This document shows positions 1 through 13,073 of a stretch of DNA of 64,000 nt, in pieces; position 1 is the first letter of the stretch, and each line of letters begins with the position of its first letter. Both the position numbers and the translations under genes were made by a program. Source of the DNA: Stenocarpella maydis (Eukaryota > Ascomycota > Sordariomycetes > Diaporthales > Diaporthaceae); the NCBI GenBank assembly GCA_002270565.1, contig NQMI01000129.1, positions 1 to 64,000 of the forward strand. The letters run 5' to 3'. A model generated the notes under the pieces. It ran no database searches. It saw nothing but the letters and a program-made list of their open reading frames with translations, and was not told the origin of the DNA.

Positions 1-7
1 GACTCGC

Positions 8-78
8 AAGTCTAGGGTAACTCCTTGCTAAAAAGTCTAGGGTAACTCCTTGCATGAAGTCTAGGGTAACTCCTTGCT
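8..78. repeat. Three tandem copies of a 24-25 bp unit
   Basis: The unit, core gtctagggtaactccttgc, occurs three times starting near 10, 35 and 59. It lies at the 3' side of the decayed Gag reading frame on the minus strand, so it may be an internal duplication of the retroelement rather than an independent satellite. The left window edge prevents counting further copies. Confidence 0.8.
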
Positions 79-1130
79 GAGCGGTTCCGTTTAACAGGTT
101 CCTTTGGGTACTAACTTCTAGTCCCTATTTTTCTTTAGAGCCCTACATTCTAAAGCAAAGTATCTTATCTTGCTGTAGTTATAGTACTTAATGTTTTTCT
201 TATCCTTATATTGGGTAATATCTAGCTCTATAGGGCCTGTATGCTATCCCTACTGGGTGTTTAGCTTCTAATACTTCTTTCCCGTATTTGGTTTATGCTT
301 ATTTCAATAGGGGTTGCTTTAAAGTTTATTCTTTCCTTTTTAAGCATTATTTATAGAGTTTATTATTAATCTGGATAGCTATTTCCATATAGTATAAAAA
401 ATCATTAGGTTGGTTTATAACTTTACTGAGTTCATCCTTTACTTTATCCTTTAATCCATAATAGAATATGAATTTCTTTATGTTATTAGTATAGTTGATT
501 TTAGTATAAATTTATTGGAATCTTACTATATAGTTAATTACTAAACCGCGCTATTTATAATTCGCTAGGTCTTTTTTTGCCTATTATTCCTTATTCAAGT
601 CCTGAAATAGGGACCTAAGGGCGTCCTTATAGCCTTTATAGCTGCTAAAAATCTATTGCGTTTCAAGCCTATAGGCTTTAAATGATTCTACATTAATAAA
701 GTTAGTTAGGTAGGGTTTGAATTAAGCTAAGGCTTATCCTTTAAGGAAAGAGGATGCATATATAACCCTTTTTCCGCTAGGCTGCACATCTAGCCTATGG
801 AAGTGCTAGTAGGCCCTAACCTGCGTTAGGTATGCCTAAAGTTATCTAGTAGTTCTATTATAGGGGGTTAGAGTATTAAGCTTAATATATTTCTTTATTT
901 GGATTGGGGTGTTAATGATGTTGGCTCCTGCTTCAAGGGTGGTGATTTCCCATTAAAGCTATTTAACTTTCACATTATATTAAGCTTATCCCTTTATAAG
1001 GAGGTGCAACTATTTAACCTTATTGATTAGTTCCTAGATACAGGGGTCCATAGTCTTATTGTTAGTAAGTTCATCCAGCTTATAGAGAAGGTTACGGGTA
1101 GGGGTGGTTATTCTGGAGTCTAATATCATA
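78..1130 (-). mobile_element. RIP-decayed Ty3/gypsy-type Gag relic
   Basis: Read on the minus strand, this AT-rich stretch keeps a recognisable Gag reading frame broken by stop codons and at least one frameshift. Near 330-760 it shows the Gag pattern QAYLTQVRAY, then a FYYGLKDKVKDELSK segment, then MEIAIQINN. At about 139-190 a degraded zinc knuckle reads N-Y-S-K-I-R-Y-F-A-L-E-C-R, where the first cysteines have become tyrosines. Many stops and changes fit C-to-T or G-to-A transitions, as expected from RIP. No pol domains are seen, so the rest is either off the left edge or lost. The copy is dead. Family assignment rests on Gag pattern recognition, not on reverse transcriptase. Confidence 0.75.
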
Positions 1131-1218
1131 AAGGGTTCCATATATAATATTGCTTAAAGTCCGTATAGCAATATATAAATAAGAGTCATTAAAATATAAT
1201 AAATAAAGGGTTTTTAAA

Positions 1219-1905
1219 TACATTAAACCTGAAAGATTAAGGGTTTATATTCGGAATATATTGTTAGGCAGTTGTTAAGTAATATTATTAACTGATAATA
1301 ATTACTAGCTATAAGGCTATTTAATGCTGGGATTAAATACTTAAATTAATGATTAAAGAGTCTGTTCTATGAAAACTATCTACTATAGTGATAATTATAT
1401 CTATATATATATTCTGACTCTTTAGTAGCTTGATGGAATTGATGGTAATGCTATTGATTGGGTGCTACTTGATGAAATTAATATAGATCTTATCGATCCT
1501 GGTGGGTCCCTGACCCTAACCCTGATAAGGTGGCGTCACTGATTGGATCAGGTGGGGCGCTCTTTTCGGGGGTTACTTCCCGACCTGCGGGGTTGTCTTC
1601 TGCGGTAGTCAGCCGCCAATGTGTGTTGGCCCATAACACCAGTTAAGCAATACTATAAATGGATTGATGGGATTATTGTTGATCCTATCGAGCCACTGAA
1701 GAGTCGGAACATATATACAAGATATAGTTATCACTACAGTAGATAGCTTTTATAGAACAGACTCTTCAGTCATTAATCTAAGTATTCAATCCCAGTATTG
1801 GATAGCCTTACAGCTAGTGATCATTATTAGTCAATAAATATTACTTAATAACCGCCTAACAATGTATTCCTAACATAAACCCTTGATCTTTTCAGGTTTA
1901 ATGTA
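1219..1905. repeat. Large inverted repeat, LTR-like arms head to head
   Basis: The arms at about 1219-1437 and 1689-1905 are reverse complements with scattered transition differences. The left arm lies directly upstream of the minus-strand Gag relic, where the 5' LTR and leader should be. The right arm contains a TG...CA candidate LTR (about 1624-1861) that starts TGTTGG and ends CCTAACA. Homology continues about 44 bp past that end into leader-like sequence, so the right arm looks like an LTR plus leader of a second element in the opposite orientation. The spacer (about 1500-1620) is clearly more GC-rich than either arm. Confidence 0.7.
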
Positions 1906-3079
1906 CTCGGAAACCCTCTGATCATTACACGAAGTTAGCACCATTTAGTACAAAGTACAATTTTCCCACCAAAAGTCACCATATTTGGACCAGCACTGTA
2001 CCCACGCCAACCCCTCTAAATTAACAAAATCAATTAGAAATAAGGAATCAATTATAGTTGGCATCAATTGGTACCAATTTTAATTGAGTATTTGGCCCTA
2101 GGGGGGTGCTGGGGTTGACAAAAGTTGGCGGAAATAGTAAAAAGTGGCCACTTCCTGATACTGGCCACTTCCTGGTAAACCACGTTAAATATTAATAATT
2201 TAAAACTTTTATTAATGATAAAACTTTTTATAAATAGAAAACTTAAATTTCATATTTTTCTTAAGAAAAGTTTCTATAATAAAAACTAATATTAAGCTTT
2301 TATTAATAAAAGAATATATTTATAATAAAGATATCTTAAATACTCAATAATATATAGATTAGATAGTATTATTTTGAAGAAATAAAAATTATAGCTAAAT
2401 TCTATAATATAATATTAAGAAAAATAAGTTATAGCTAATATGTTAGTGCTTCTATATATTTTATTAGGAATCTTTAAGAATCTAAATATATAAAACTTAA
2501 AAGTTGTTTTGATAATAAAAATATTATTTATTTATTTGTTAAGACTTATTCTCTTATAATTCGTTTAAAATGGTATTCTTTAAGCCTAGTGTTAGGGTTA
2601 TAGAATTTTATTTGAATTTAATATTATTGTTTGAAATGTGTGAGTTTGTGGGAAAGGGGGGCCGAAAGTGGGTCAGGGACGTTAGATCTGTTGTGTGACC
2701 AAATGAAATCTGTCCCTCAGATGAAGAACTGGATGTCGTGGCAACAATGCAACCTATTTCTATGGGAGACTGTAAAGATGAACCATTTCTTCATTTTATA
2801 CTGCCATCCACCTCAGTCTACAGTGCTCTTGAGTCACAGGAAGTCGTGTGTCACTGTACTACCAGCATATTTAGAGTGTCGTGATAATGTATCAACTCAC
2901 TATCAGACGATGTTGCTCTTCTAGGCTTTCGTGTATAAATTACTCTAGTTATTAACAGAATTTCGGGGCCAAAAGACATTGTTTTCCAACCCTGCCTTGC
3001 TTGTGAAACATGGGAGACATGAAAGTAACACGAAAACACAAGAACACGCTTTTTAAAGCACTTCACAACCGGTGATTAT
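1906..3079. other. AT-rich intergenic tail of the RIP island
   Basis: This stretch is strongly AT-rich to about 2600 and then moves towards normal composition. A short GC-richer part near 1970-2180 has repeated tggccacttcctg words. No supported gene is present. A 97-codon ORF at 2631-2924 has no recognisable features and is not called. It could contain an upstream exon of the next gene, but I could not fix splice sites. Confidence 0.6.
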
Positions 3080-3865
3080 GTGTCTCGACAAGTAAGTGAT
3101 CTCCCTGGTGCTCGTTGTTTTCTTGTTCTGGATTCAGAGGGAAATACTCCCATCCACTTTGTTAATCAACAGTGCGCCATTCATGTTAGGTTCGCCGCCC
3201 ACCCAATGTGCAGACATCCATACCAGACTCTAGCGCCTGGGGACAACTGGACCCGGCACATCGTGTTCGAAGCATGTGATGATGCTAGGCTTATGGCAAG
3301 GCATGATCGTGTGAGCCCGCAAGATTTAATCCCGGCCTGCCAGAACAGGGGGTATTTTGCTGTAACCGACTTGGGCTTTGATCCCTTCTGCTACGAATGC
3401 GAGCATAAAGGCGAAGGTCTTCCGTCCGCCACCGTTCTGTACAGCGATTTCGAAGTCAGGTTGAACCAGTGGGAGCACCACGGCAACCTGTCACCACAGG
3501 AGACCCAGCGGATCCGGGAGAGCATGGAAGAACATCTGGAGGATTATGAGAATGAGGCCGGTCGGGGTCCTTTTAACAACTCGTACTGGCGTCTCCGGAG
3601 GAACTTGGCCGTGTACACAGCTGAATGGGATGGTTATGTCTCTGGAAAGATGGAGGCTGAGCGACGGCAAGAACAACAGCGGCGGGACGATGAGATGTAC
3701 AGACAGATACGGCAGTACAACAACATCCAAGACGCCATTGAGACATCACTCTACAGTCCTAGCCAATCGCCACAGCTGGGGGTATCTAGTTCCCTGAGCT
3801 CCTCCAGCGGCGAGCAGCCCAGGCCATCATCGCAGTCTCGTCACCGAGGTCACAGGCACCAATAA
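3080..3865 (+). CDS. Hypothetical protein, 5' end uncertain
   Basis: A reading frame open from about 3029 to a TAA at 3863-3865 encodes roughly 260 residues. I recognise no family. The N-terminal two thirds is mixed alpha/beta-like and has several cysteines, including FCYEC near residue 104. Residues about 140-225 are rich in Glu, Arg and Gln and probably helical. The last 40 residues are a Ser/Pro/Gln/His-rich tail. The first in-frame ATG is only at 3206; codon 3080 is GTG. The true start is therefore either Met at 3206 or an upstream exon not identified here. An AATAAA at 4091-4096, about 230 nt past the stop, could serve for polyadenylation. Its position beside a RIP island would suit a fast-evolving accessory gene. 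Confidence 0.5.
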   Translation: MSRQVSDLPGARCFLVLDSEGNTPIHFVNQQCAIHVRFAAHPMCRHPYQTLAPGDNWTRHIVFEACDDARLMARHDRVSPQDLIPACQNRGYFAVTDLGFDPFCYECEHKGEGLPSATVLYSDFEVRLNQWEHHGNLSPQETQRIRESMEEHLEDYENEAGRGPFNNSYWRLRRNLAVYTAEWDGYVSGKMEAERRQEQQRRDDEMYRQIRQYNNIQDAIETSLYSPSQSPQLGVSSSLSSSSGEQPRPSSQSRHRGHRHQ

Positions 3866-6800
3866 TCTGGCTTCATGGAACATTTTTTTGGTGCGCGGAA
3901 GCGGAGAAAGTGATGGGTTGATATCTGGTTACCAAGACGTGAATTTGTGCATTTCGGAATGACTTGAGGACTGTGAAAATACTGCGATGAATTAGTCTGC
4001 GATGAATTAGTCTGCTATGAATTATACTGCAATGTATTTATCTCCGATGTGCGCAAACAAACTTTAGTTTTGCACAACTAATCTGTTTTCAATAAAGCAC
4101 TATTGGCGAAAATATCTTGGTCTCTCAATCTCCATATGTCATCGTCGAGACATTTTCGAGTTTACGTATACACACGTGTGCATATATTTGAGACGCCTTA
4201 CACTTAGAAAAGGTCTCGCTTGCAGCTCTTTAAAAACATCTATCAGAAATCATGAAGGAAACCGGCTTACACTCATAAAGTCTTCATGTAGTTGTAAGTA
4301 CTTCGAACAGTCACGCTCAGTTTTTCTTGTGCGCTGCAACTACACGAATTTAGGTACGGCTACGAGTCTTGCTGGGGCAGGAACCCACGTCCCCTAATGA
4401 TAATAAAATATAATGTGGGCTTCAAACCGAGACAGGTGTCCTTACCCGCGTCCTGCCTGTTATCATTACAATCGCTTGCTCGCAGGCTCCACACGTGGGA
4501 ACTATTTAAACTTAGACAAAATGCATTGGATTAGCTCGGCTCAGCCGGGAAACAGGCAATGCGGATGTGCATTGAAGATTGGCACATGGCACAAGCTTGC
4601 TTGAGATAGAAATCTCATACGTTCTGAGGGAACCCTGGCTTAAATTTACACTGTCCTGAAATTAGGTGACTTCAAGCAGAATCAAATCTTCCATTATCAT
4701 TGGCAGTGAGCGACCTGAGGTCCGTCAGGGGCTCGCCTAGTAAGTCACCGGCTTGGTAGAGTGTGAGTGCCAGCCCTGTGAACGTTCCTCAAGACGCATA
4801 TAGTCATTAAACTCATCTCCAATCGTGACTCTAGTGGCCAACAGAAGCTGTCAGGCTCGCAAGTCATTGCGTTCAGTGTTACTTGAACTACTTGCAGGAC
4901 TCGTTTCTTCAGAATCAGTGTTGGTGCGTGAACAGCAGCCTCCTGAGACGTTTCGCCATTTAAAGTAGATGTATCTGCGCTAGTACGAGATCTTCGATGT
5001 CTATGAATTTGTTGAGAACAGCTAGTAAATCTTTAATTTAGCAGACGTAATATCTATTTGAAGTACTTAAGTAAATTAGAAAAACAGTCTGAGGGCGGAC
5101 CTCAAGGATGCTGGTTGAGCGGCCAGTGCGGTCCTCAATGAGAAACAAGTAAATCCCCCAACAGGGTGTCGCAATTCACGACACGATTCTCAGCTTCTAA
5201 GGACAAGGGTTTTCTTGCATTCATGTTAGGAAGCGAGTGTTGTCCGTTTAGCAAAACGAAGTATCTTCTCCTCGACCAGTTACCGTTTCCATCTGTGGGG
5301 AAATATAAGGTCTATAAAATCAGGGGGATCATCCTTTCATTTTTTTAGTGTAGCAGCTATACTGGACCTCTAGTGTAACCTGCAAAATGGTGCCGTCACA
5401 TCTAGGATTTTAGTAATTTATTCAACCGTATCGTAACGGTTACAGTGTATAAGCTAAGGCTAATTGTTCTTTTATTGTTATTGTATAGCAGCTTTATTTT
5501 CTTAATACCATCGGCATAGCATCAGTTGAGGATGCAGCCAAAATGACCCCATGTTGTTCAAATTCTGCTCTAATCCCACCGCTACTGTCGATTCGACCCT
5601 CGACTCATAGAATTGAATCCACATAATCCACCAAGCCTGTTCAAACCACATGAGCTAGGCCGCACGTTGAACGTGTCCGTGAGCAATGTGAAGGGGAAAT
5701 AACCATCAATTCAAGCGGCGAACAGGTGATGGGGTCTCAAACCGCCACACCCCTTGGGCAATGTCTGACCGCAAAACGGACTGTGTGAAGGTCTAGACTG
5801 CGATGTGGCAATTGAAACTGTGGTTTCTTCAATTGTTTTGTGGGACAAATGTTCACCCACGGTCCCCGGCTGCTTGACTCGTCAGCGCGTGGCCACATAA
5901 AAAATGCCTCATCAACTTATATCGGCTAGCCATTGCGTCCCGCGAGGCCCATGACTTATATTTTGCTTCCAGGCCTCGGGGTGCGTGATAATTAACGCAG
6001 GCGAATACTGGCCGGGAGATGACTAAAGAAAATGTGGGGGATGTACAGACCCGCCGCCTTCTGGAATTACCTGTGGGGTCGAAGCACATCATCTTACTTC
6101 GGACAATCAATGTGAAACCACGTTTATCGATCGGCGGCCTTATCCGCTTGGTCCCTGAATGCGGCCGTCAACGACATTCTCGCCGCAGCGCAAGAAGCTA
6201 ATACTGGCCCGCAGCAGGCAGCGGGTGCACTGAACAATTCACGCAGTTGTGCCACTAACCAGGCTAGACGCGAAGAGCGAAGCCTCCTGCTCGGGCCCAC
6301 CAAGGATACGTGAAGTGTAAAAAGAAATCTTCACCTTACCATGGTATTTCGAAACGATTGGTGCAAGTAGAACCATGTGTATAAAACGAAGAGTCGGGCC
6401 CCGAGCCTTGGTAGATTATGGAAGTATAAGCAACGTAGCTTGAGCCTGATGAGCCTAACTGAGTCTATAGACCGGTCGATGATGTGCCCTTGCCACTCAC
6501 TCGGCATCTTTTCCGCTGCTGTCTTGGGCGTTATACCTTGCGTGGGACCCAGAGGTTTTGTTGGCCAAGCACATGACCATCGCGCAGTCCCATGCAGGGG
6601 GGGGGGGTAACAGAACTAGACTCTCTGCAGTTCTGTGTGCCACGGAACGAGGTGTGAGCAAAAGTGGCCCTCGCAAGCATTGTCAGTGTCCAGAGGCAAA
6701 TACGACTCGACCAGTCGGGCAGGATGCGGTGACTCGCTCTCTCCCCGTGAAAGGATAAGAACGTGCACGCAGTGTTGGTACGGACGTGGCCGAGGCCCCT

Positions 6801-9800
6801 CCCCTCTCTTACTGCCAGCGCCATAACTCAAGATTCGCAGGCCTAGAAAGACCCAGGCCTGCATGACGAATCTGAAGCGCAGTCGGTTGACAATCAACTT
6901 TATTCCACCGGGTAACCGGCTTCATCCAGAGTACCGAGTGTTTGCCGCCACCGCATGAAGGATGCGCTGTCCGGGTGCTGGACCAGACTCCCCGAGTAAC
7001 CACCCGACCAAAGGTTCGCCTGGGGTGCACGACGACGGGATGCCAGGAGCTTTGCACCCAAAAAACCACTTGAGGTGCTCGCTTATGCATTAGGTTGGCT
7101 CATTGGCTGTCGCATAAGTTAAACCGAGGAAATAAAGTTCAGCCGACCGCTGTAGCTGGGGGAACAACAGCTCCGGCGTCCTGCCAACCCCGGAGGATAA
7201 GGGTTGTTATTGGAAGCGCATTCTCATCAAGAGAGAAGACAAACCACAAAAGATTTCAGGGAACAGAATCCAAACCCTTTACAAGCATAAAGGCCCGAGT
7301 CTGCCGCCTTGACGACCCGGCCAGGTGGCCATGAGTTTTACCTACAGGGCAGGCATTCCTTCTTGTCGAAGCCCCTGCGTCTTCCGATGTTGCAAATCCT
7401 AACGATGGCCCATGTAATAGGCTGAACTCTCGAGCGCAACGCCTTGGGCCGCTCAGCCGTCTTGCCATCCGTCGTCTCCGTGATTTCCTGAGCTGTGCAA
7501 GCGTTCTAATAGCGCCGGTCCACATGTGGTCTGACAGTCATCGCCGTGTCGCATGACGATGCAAAGACCCGGGGCCGAGCGCGAGGCATGGAGGAGTGCA
7601 CAGTAGTAGATTTCAGGACACTCGGAAACAAAGAAGCCTCCTGCCCAGGTGGTCAGACGACTTCATCCTTCCGACCAGCCCGGCTGCCGGCAAGGGCGGA
7701 GGGGGACGGATAAAACGAAAAAGCCTCAAACCCTGCCGGTCAGCAATAAGCTCATGCCGGACCGGCCACGAATCCCGAGGGCGACGCAGCGAGCGCCCTA
7801 AATTTTTTTCCCTTTCTTTGTCGGGCGGCTGCTGGCGCGGCTCGGGCTTGTGACCGTTTTCACGACCTACCCTGGGAACCCGAGAAACGGTCGCGGTCAG
7901 GGTATAATCTATATATATATATCGGCCGATAGCCGTTTACGATTATACGCAGCCGGCATGGTTGCCAACAGCTGGTGGCAGCAACACCATATCTGATACA
8001 CTTGCCCTGCGCCCATGTGGCATTTCTGGCGGCTAGATCTTTATTTCGGGCTCCCCAACGGGGGGCGGCTGGTGCGCGCTTGTCGATGGCTCCTGGCAGG
8101 GCCATCTGCCGCAGGAAACGCTGGGTTGTCAGTGAGTTTCCAATAGACACCAGACAGAAAGCTTGATGCGGCGCATTAGGGCGACGAGGCTCCAGACCGG
8201 TCTGAGGGTTTTCAAGGGTCCACGCGTGGGGGATGGCGTGGCCTGGCCTGCAAGGAGGACTGGAAATAGTTGCAGGCTAGGCCGGAAGCGAGGCTCTCTG
8301 TCACAGGACGGCATCCTCGCGGACCTGTTCTGTCCAGGGGTCGCAGTAAACTCGTCCCCGCCGCTTTGTTGGGCGTAGGTTTCGTGTTGATGGTGGTTCG
8401 TCGTCCCGCAGTGGAATGCTCCCCCAGCATCCCGGACGGAGATCTCCTGAAATAACTGGCCCACAGCTGAAGGGCGTGTTTTTGCCCAACGAACCGGTGG
8501 CTTCGCTGTTCGTTTCGATGCGCCCACATCCCGGCATCGCCCAGCATGACTCGGTTTCCCGCGAGATTGACAGGCCGACAACGAGATTTTAGGGGTCCGG
8601 CATGCTTGGGGCGAGCGGGCATGATCCAGGCAGGTCCCCTAGGCGGCGGTGCCATGGCACCAAAGCATAATAAGTGGACCGCAGGGCTGAGCGAACCATA
8701 TGTACGGAGTAAGCCATGCTCGACAGACTCTTGACTTTGAGCGCCGGCAAAGTGCCAAAAACACTCCGGAATCCGGATTAGCGTTCGCCAGATCAGCCGT
8801 GTCATGGCATTGAGAAAGGCTAATTCCGGCATGCGGCCCACAAGTGTTTCGGAGGGGAGAAACAACAATGCTGCAAGTCAGGTTGCGATGAACTGGGGCA
8901 TGCGAGGAGTCGGGGGTGGGTCGGAGATGCAGGCCGTCGGGCAGCCTCGTCGGTCCGGGGCTAAACGCCAATGGGGTCGGGAGACGATGCCGCCGGGATT
9001 TGTGACGGGTGGTCTCGGAGCCCTCACATGCAAGAGGGCAAGAGGAGCAGAGTACACATCATAGAACGGAGGTCAGCTCCGGAAGGGGGTTGGTTGTTGA
9101 GGGTCCGGCTCCGGGGCACCTCATCGAGACCTGGCTGAAGGCTACATGCACCAGGCTACATAGGCCGGTGTCTTACAGACGCAATACCGCCCTGCTGGGA
9201 CGGCGGCAGCGCTAAACAGGCTCGGTGACGGTACACTAAGTGCCTTGGCCAAGAGTGTGCTGTCAAGCCCACGGACGTCGCACTAGGGGGGGGACCGTCA
9301 CGCCCGGCCGCTGCATAGCGGGCAACGGGACGGTGGTTGGTGTCTCGGCATGGCTGCCGGGCGCCCTCGCGACCCCCCATGTTTCCTGGATCCGAACCAG
9401 GTCGGGATGGCAGGTGAGGTCCTCGCCTGGCCCGCCGCGCCCGCCCTGCCTGTTTTAGGGCCGCGGCCGTGATTGGCAGAGGCTCAGCTTGTTGGCGAGC
9501 AGCCGCTCATGTGGTCTCGGCCATATCTCAAACCCGCGGCCAACGACCGTGGGGATCGAGATTCTACTGCACAGCTCCTACGACGAGCCACCGGGTGCCT
9601 CAGAAACCGAACCCGAATCGACTGGGCCGGAAGGTTATACGGAGTATCTACTTGCACGGTATCTGCCAGCTGGGTACAAAGCAGCCGGACGCTGGGAAGT
9701 TCCGCGCCTCGTGATGGCCTGCAGGGCAGGCCTGCATTGCCGAATCCCCCAGTGCTAGACGACTGCGGCAGCGGATCTGATTATCACGGGCGCATCGACA

Positions 9801-10622
9801 AAAGGCGCACACCATGTTCTTCAGCCCGGCTCGGCTTGAAGGGCGCTAGCTAGCGTCTTCGAGACATGGTAGTATATGTGCCTGAAGGGGGGCTACGTGC
9901 CAAGAAATGTGTCTGGCAGAACTCTTATTGTCGCGTAGATGGATCCTGGCCACCATTGCCCCAGTGTGGATCAGTAGGCCGTCCGTCGTTGACCAACGGA
10001 GACGGCCATAGGGGCTGGCTGGCAGCATCGCGCCTTCTGCGAGGAATCTGCCATAAAAGAATCCCCCGCGTGCGGGCATGCGACGAGAGGCAGACACTGT
10101 CCGTCGTGCAGGACCGACGACGGTCTGGCCCAGGCAGGTATTCAGCTCGCCACGCCAATTGCACCTGGCATGTCACGAAACACTCACGACAAACGTGCAA
10201 CATGATGTGCCGCCGGAGGACGGCCCCGGAAGCGTGGAGATCGAGCCAAGCATCTCTCCGGCCTCTCGGCCGAATGAGGGAGTGAGCTGCGCCCCGGAGT
10301 GGTACGTCCGATCAGGTTGTCGAAGCTGTGCCGTAGCTTGTCTGGCCCTGATGCGCCCGTCTGTGCACAATGTCGTCTTAGCACATGGCTAATCATCAGG
10401 ATCAAGATGGGCATCAGAATCGTATGCACATGATCGAAATCGATCGTTGTTGGCGATCCTCCAAGTGATCGTCGCAGGCACACAGACAGTCCGTCGGGGC
10501 CTCGGAAGAAAACAGCAGCTTGAATCCACATTTTGGAACAACCACATGCTGACAACCTATTGCTCACCCACAGTTGCAGCCTGTGTCTGATGCCAACACT
10601 GATTGCCTGGCAGTACGGTCCG

Positions 10623-10650
10623 CCCAGCCAGCCAGCCAGCCAGCCAGCCG
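10623..10650. repeat. (CCAG)n microsatellite
   Basis: About seven uninterrupted copies of CCAG. Equivalent motifs recur in other intergenic parts of this window (CTGG at 13049, CCAG at 59520). Confidence 0.9.
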
Positions 10651-11083
10651 CGACGAGTGCGCGAATTTGCCATCATCGACGTCCCACCCTGACCTGCCAG
10701 CCATGCTAACTCGACTCGATCAACGCCAACTCGCACACCACTGTGGGACAGACGATGACGCCTGTCAATCCGCGACACTGATCATCAAGATGCGGTCATT
10801 GCATCCAACTCACACCTCTGACTCACCAGCAACACCAGAGAGCGTTGGCTCGACGACGCGTCTTCATCAATGTGGCTTACGTGCCGCGCCCGATCTCGAT
10901 GCTTTGAGCCGGCCGGGTGGCCAGGACGGCTCAGATCTCGTCACCCTTCGTCTCAACCTCGCATTAAGTCCCCATCCTAATATCGAGGGTTTGGCGGGCC
11001 GCTCGATACGGTCTTCCCCTCCGGCCCAACGGCCAAGCGGGCAACGAGGCAGATGTTGGGCCCACGGATGTCGCCGGCATCAG

Positions 11084-11111
11084 AGGCCAGGCCAGGCCAG
11101 GCCAGGCCAGC
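11084..11111. repeat. (GGCCA)n minisatellite
   Basis: About five tandem copies of the pentanucleotide GGCCA inside the desert. No associated gene. Confidence 0.85.
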
Positions 11112-13048
11112 AGCATGTTGAGAGTTACTTGCCAGAAACTCACGGAGGACCCCAGCAGCAGCAGCCAGCCGACATATTTGTGCATAGTTTTAATAGTCAG
11201 GACAAGCCGGCCATATATACGGAGCAACATGCTCGTGCGAGAGCATGGCACCCCTTCGGCTCGCATGCATAATAAGAGGAGTCGCCAAGCTGAGCACTCG
11301 AGTGCCCAGACGGCAGCCGACTCCGTTCAACGCAGACCCAGACCTTTCCGAGGTCTATCAGACCCCCTTAGGTGCGCTGCTAGAACCTGCCAGCCTGGAC
11401 AGGAAGCCTGTGGACCGTCTGGAGCCAGGCAACGTCTGGCCTTACTCCATTTTATTTTATTTTATATTTTTTTTTTTTTTTTGCCCTCTGTGAACCCAGC
11501 AGCGTACAGTGAGTGGCCTTGCAGGACATGCAGCCCGAAAAGGGGCCCGTGGATCTAAGATTGGGGGCGGATCAGAGGTCTGGAACCTCTCGACTCGCCC
11601 GCGTCGCTTAGCTGGCCTTTCTCCGGCTTCCCCACCGTCTCGAACTCGCCTCTGGCGCCCGCTGGCTGGCTGCTCACTGTCACTCTCGCATTTTACTGTG
11701 GGCTTCAGTCCACCACCATCAGGCCATCAACGCACGCGCACACACACACGCCCCCCTAGCTGCGGCAATAAAGAGCAAACCCCCCTTCCCCCGGCTGGCC
11801 CGCGGCCCCCCCCCTGACGGAGAGATCAAGCTGTGACCTCCGCTGTCGTCCGCAAATTCGGAAAAAAGGGGAGCACTATGTACCATGTAGGCTGGTGCCA
11901 CGACGAACTTCCCCGGAGCAGGGCCGCAATTTCACGGGGAAGGGGAGGGAGACTCGGCATGTTAGTATGTCCAGTGCCGCATCAACCTCAGATTGGATGG
12001 AGCCCCCCCCAAATAGAGTGGTCCAGTTTTTAGCTCTTGAGTGTTCTTTGCGGACGCAGGGCGGTGCTGGCTGCTGGCACAGCAACAATCCCGGGCACAA
12101 GGCAAGCCACGGCTGTATTGTCGGACAGGCTAAGTGGAAGATACCGTACCGTGTTCCCCCGCGTGTACGGTCAGGCCCATCGCAGGCTGCAACGCACTGG
12201 TGCAAGTGACTGTTTGCACCGCAATAGTATATCCCAAACCGGAGAGCCCAGCGCACGGCGTGGTGACCCGGCCGCTTGTTGAAAGGGAGGAAGAGAGTGG
12301 ACCATTGCCAGTCAGCTTACTGTGACTACAAACCACAAGACGTTAGGTCGTCTCGGCACATTGGCACGACTCTCGTGGCCTAGCCTCGGAGTTATCCTGC
12401 CAAAGCGAGAGAAACCCCCCACGATTGGATATTCCGGGTGCTTCGCACAGCTCACACACCCCCTCGCACAGAGAGTTTTGGTCTCGGACACGCAGTCTCT
12501 TATCACAACGTGAAACAACTTGTGTGCGTGCAATGGCTGCTTGTCCTCGGCGAGTTACGTGGCCCCCTTAGTTTGTGTGTGAACAAACTCCCAGCCCCCT
12601 CTCTCCCCAAGGCCCAAGGCCCAAGGCCCAGAAATTATTTACGTACTCCTCATCTGCACGCTCCTGCATGTAATTTCCATGGCATGTGCTCGGGAGGAGA
12701 AGAAGAAGAAGAAGAAGAGTCTGGCCGCAGTGTTGTGCAGAAGGCAGACAGGCATGATCCCGAACGAGGACAATCTGTGTGAGGAACTGGTGGTCTATAG
12801 TTACACTGGATGAATGTCTGTGAAACTGGGGAGGGGGAGGGGGATTTGGACGGGCTGCGCCAAACGGAGAGGACCCACCCACATACACAGTAGCCATCAA
12901 TGTTCCGTTTCGAGACGGTCCGGTTTGGGCCCAGGCAAGAGGACGTAGCGTACATATGCTGGTATGCAAATCTAACTGGGGCACAGCCCTGCCCTGCGAG
13001 GACCAAACAAAGGATTGATTGGCGCAGTCCGACCTAAAGCAGGCAAAT

Positions 13049-13073
13049 GCTGGCTGGCTGGCTGGCTGGCTGG
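13049..13073. repeat. (CTGG)n microsatellite
   Basis: About six tandem copies of CTGG, the reverse complement of the CCAG repeat type found elsewhere in the window. Confidence 0.9.

Noticed and set aside
8..78. Three spaced repeats that might suggest a CRISPR-like array
   Set aside because: The units are tandem with almost no spacer, and the genome is fungal.
1920..2180. Possible terminal inverted repeats of a DNA transposon
   Set aside because: The similarity between the two ends is too weak to call by eye, and no transposase remnant is seen.
8212..8868. A 218-codon minus-strand ORF in the first desert
   Set aside because: It overlaps other ORFs in at least three frames and has random composition, no domain and no credible splice partner.
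10574..11272. A 232-codon plus-strand ORF
   Set aside because: It runs through CCAG and GGCCA repeats; the composition is repeat-driven and no domain is visible.
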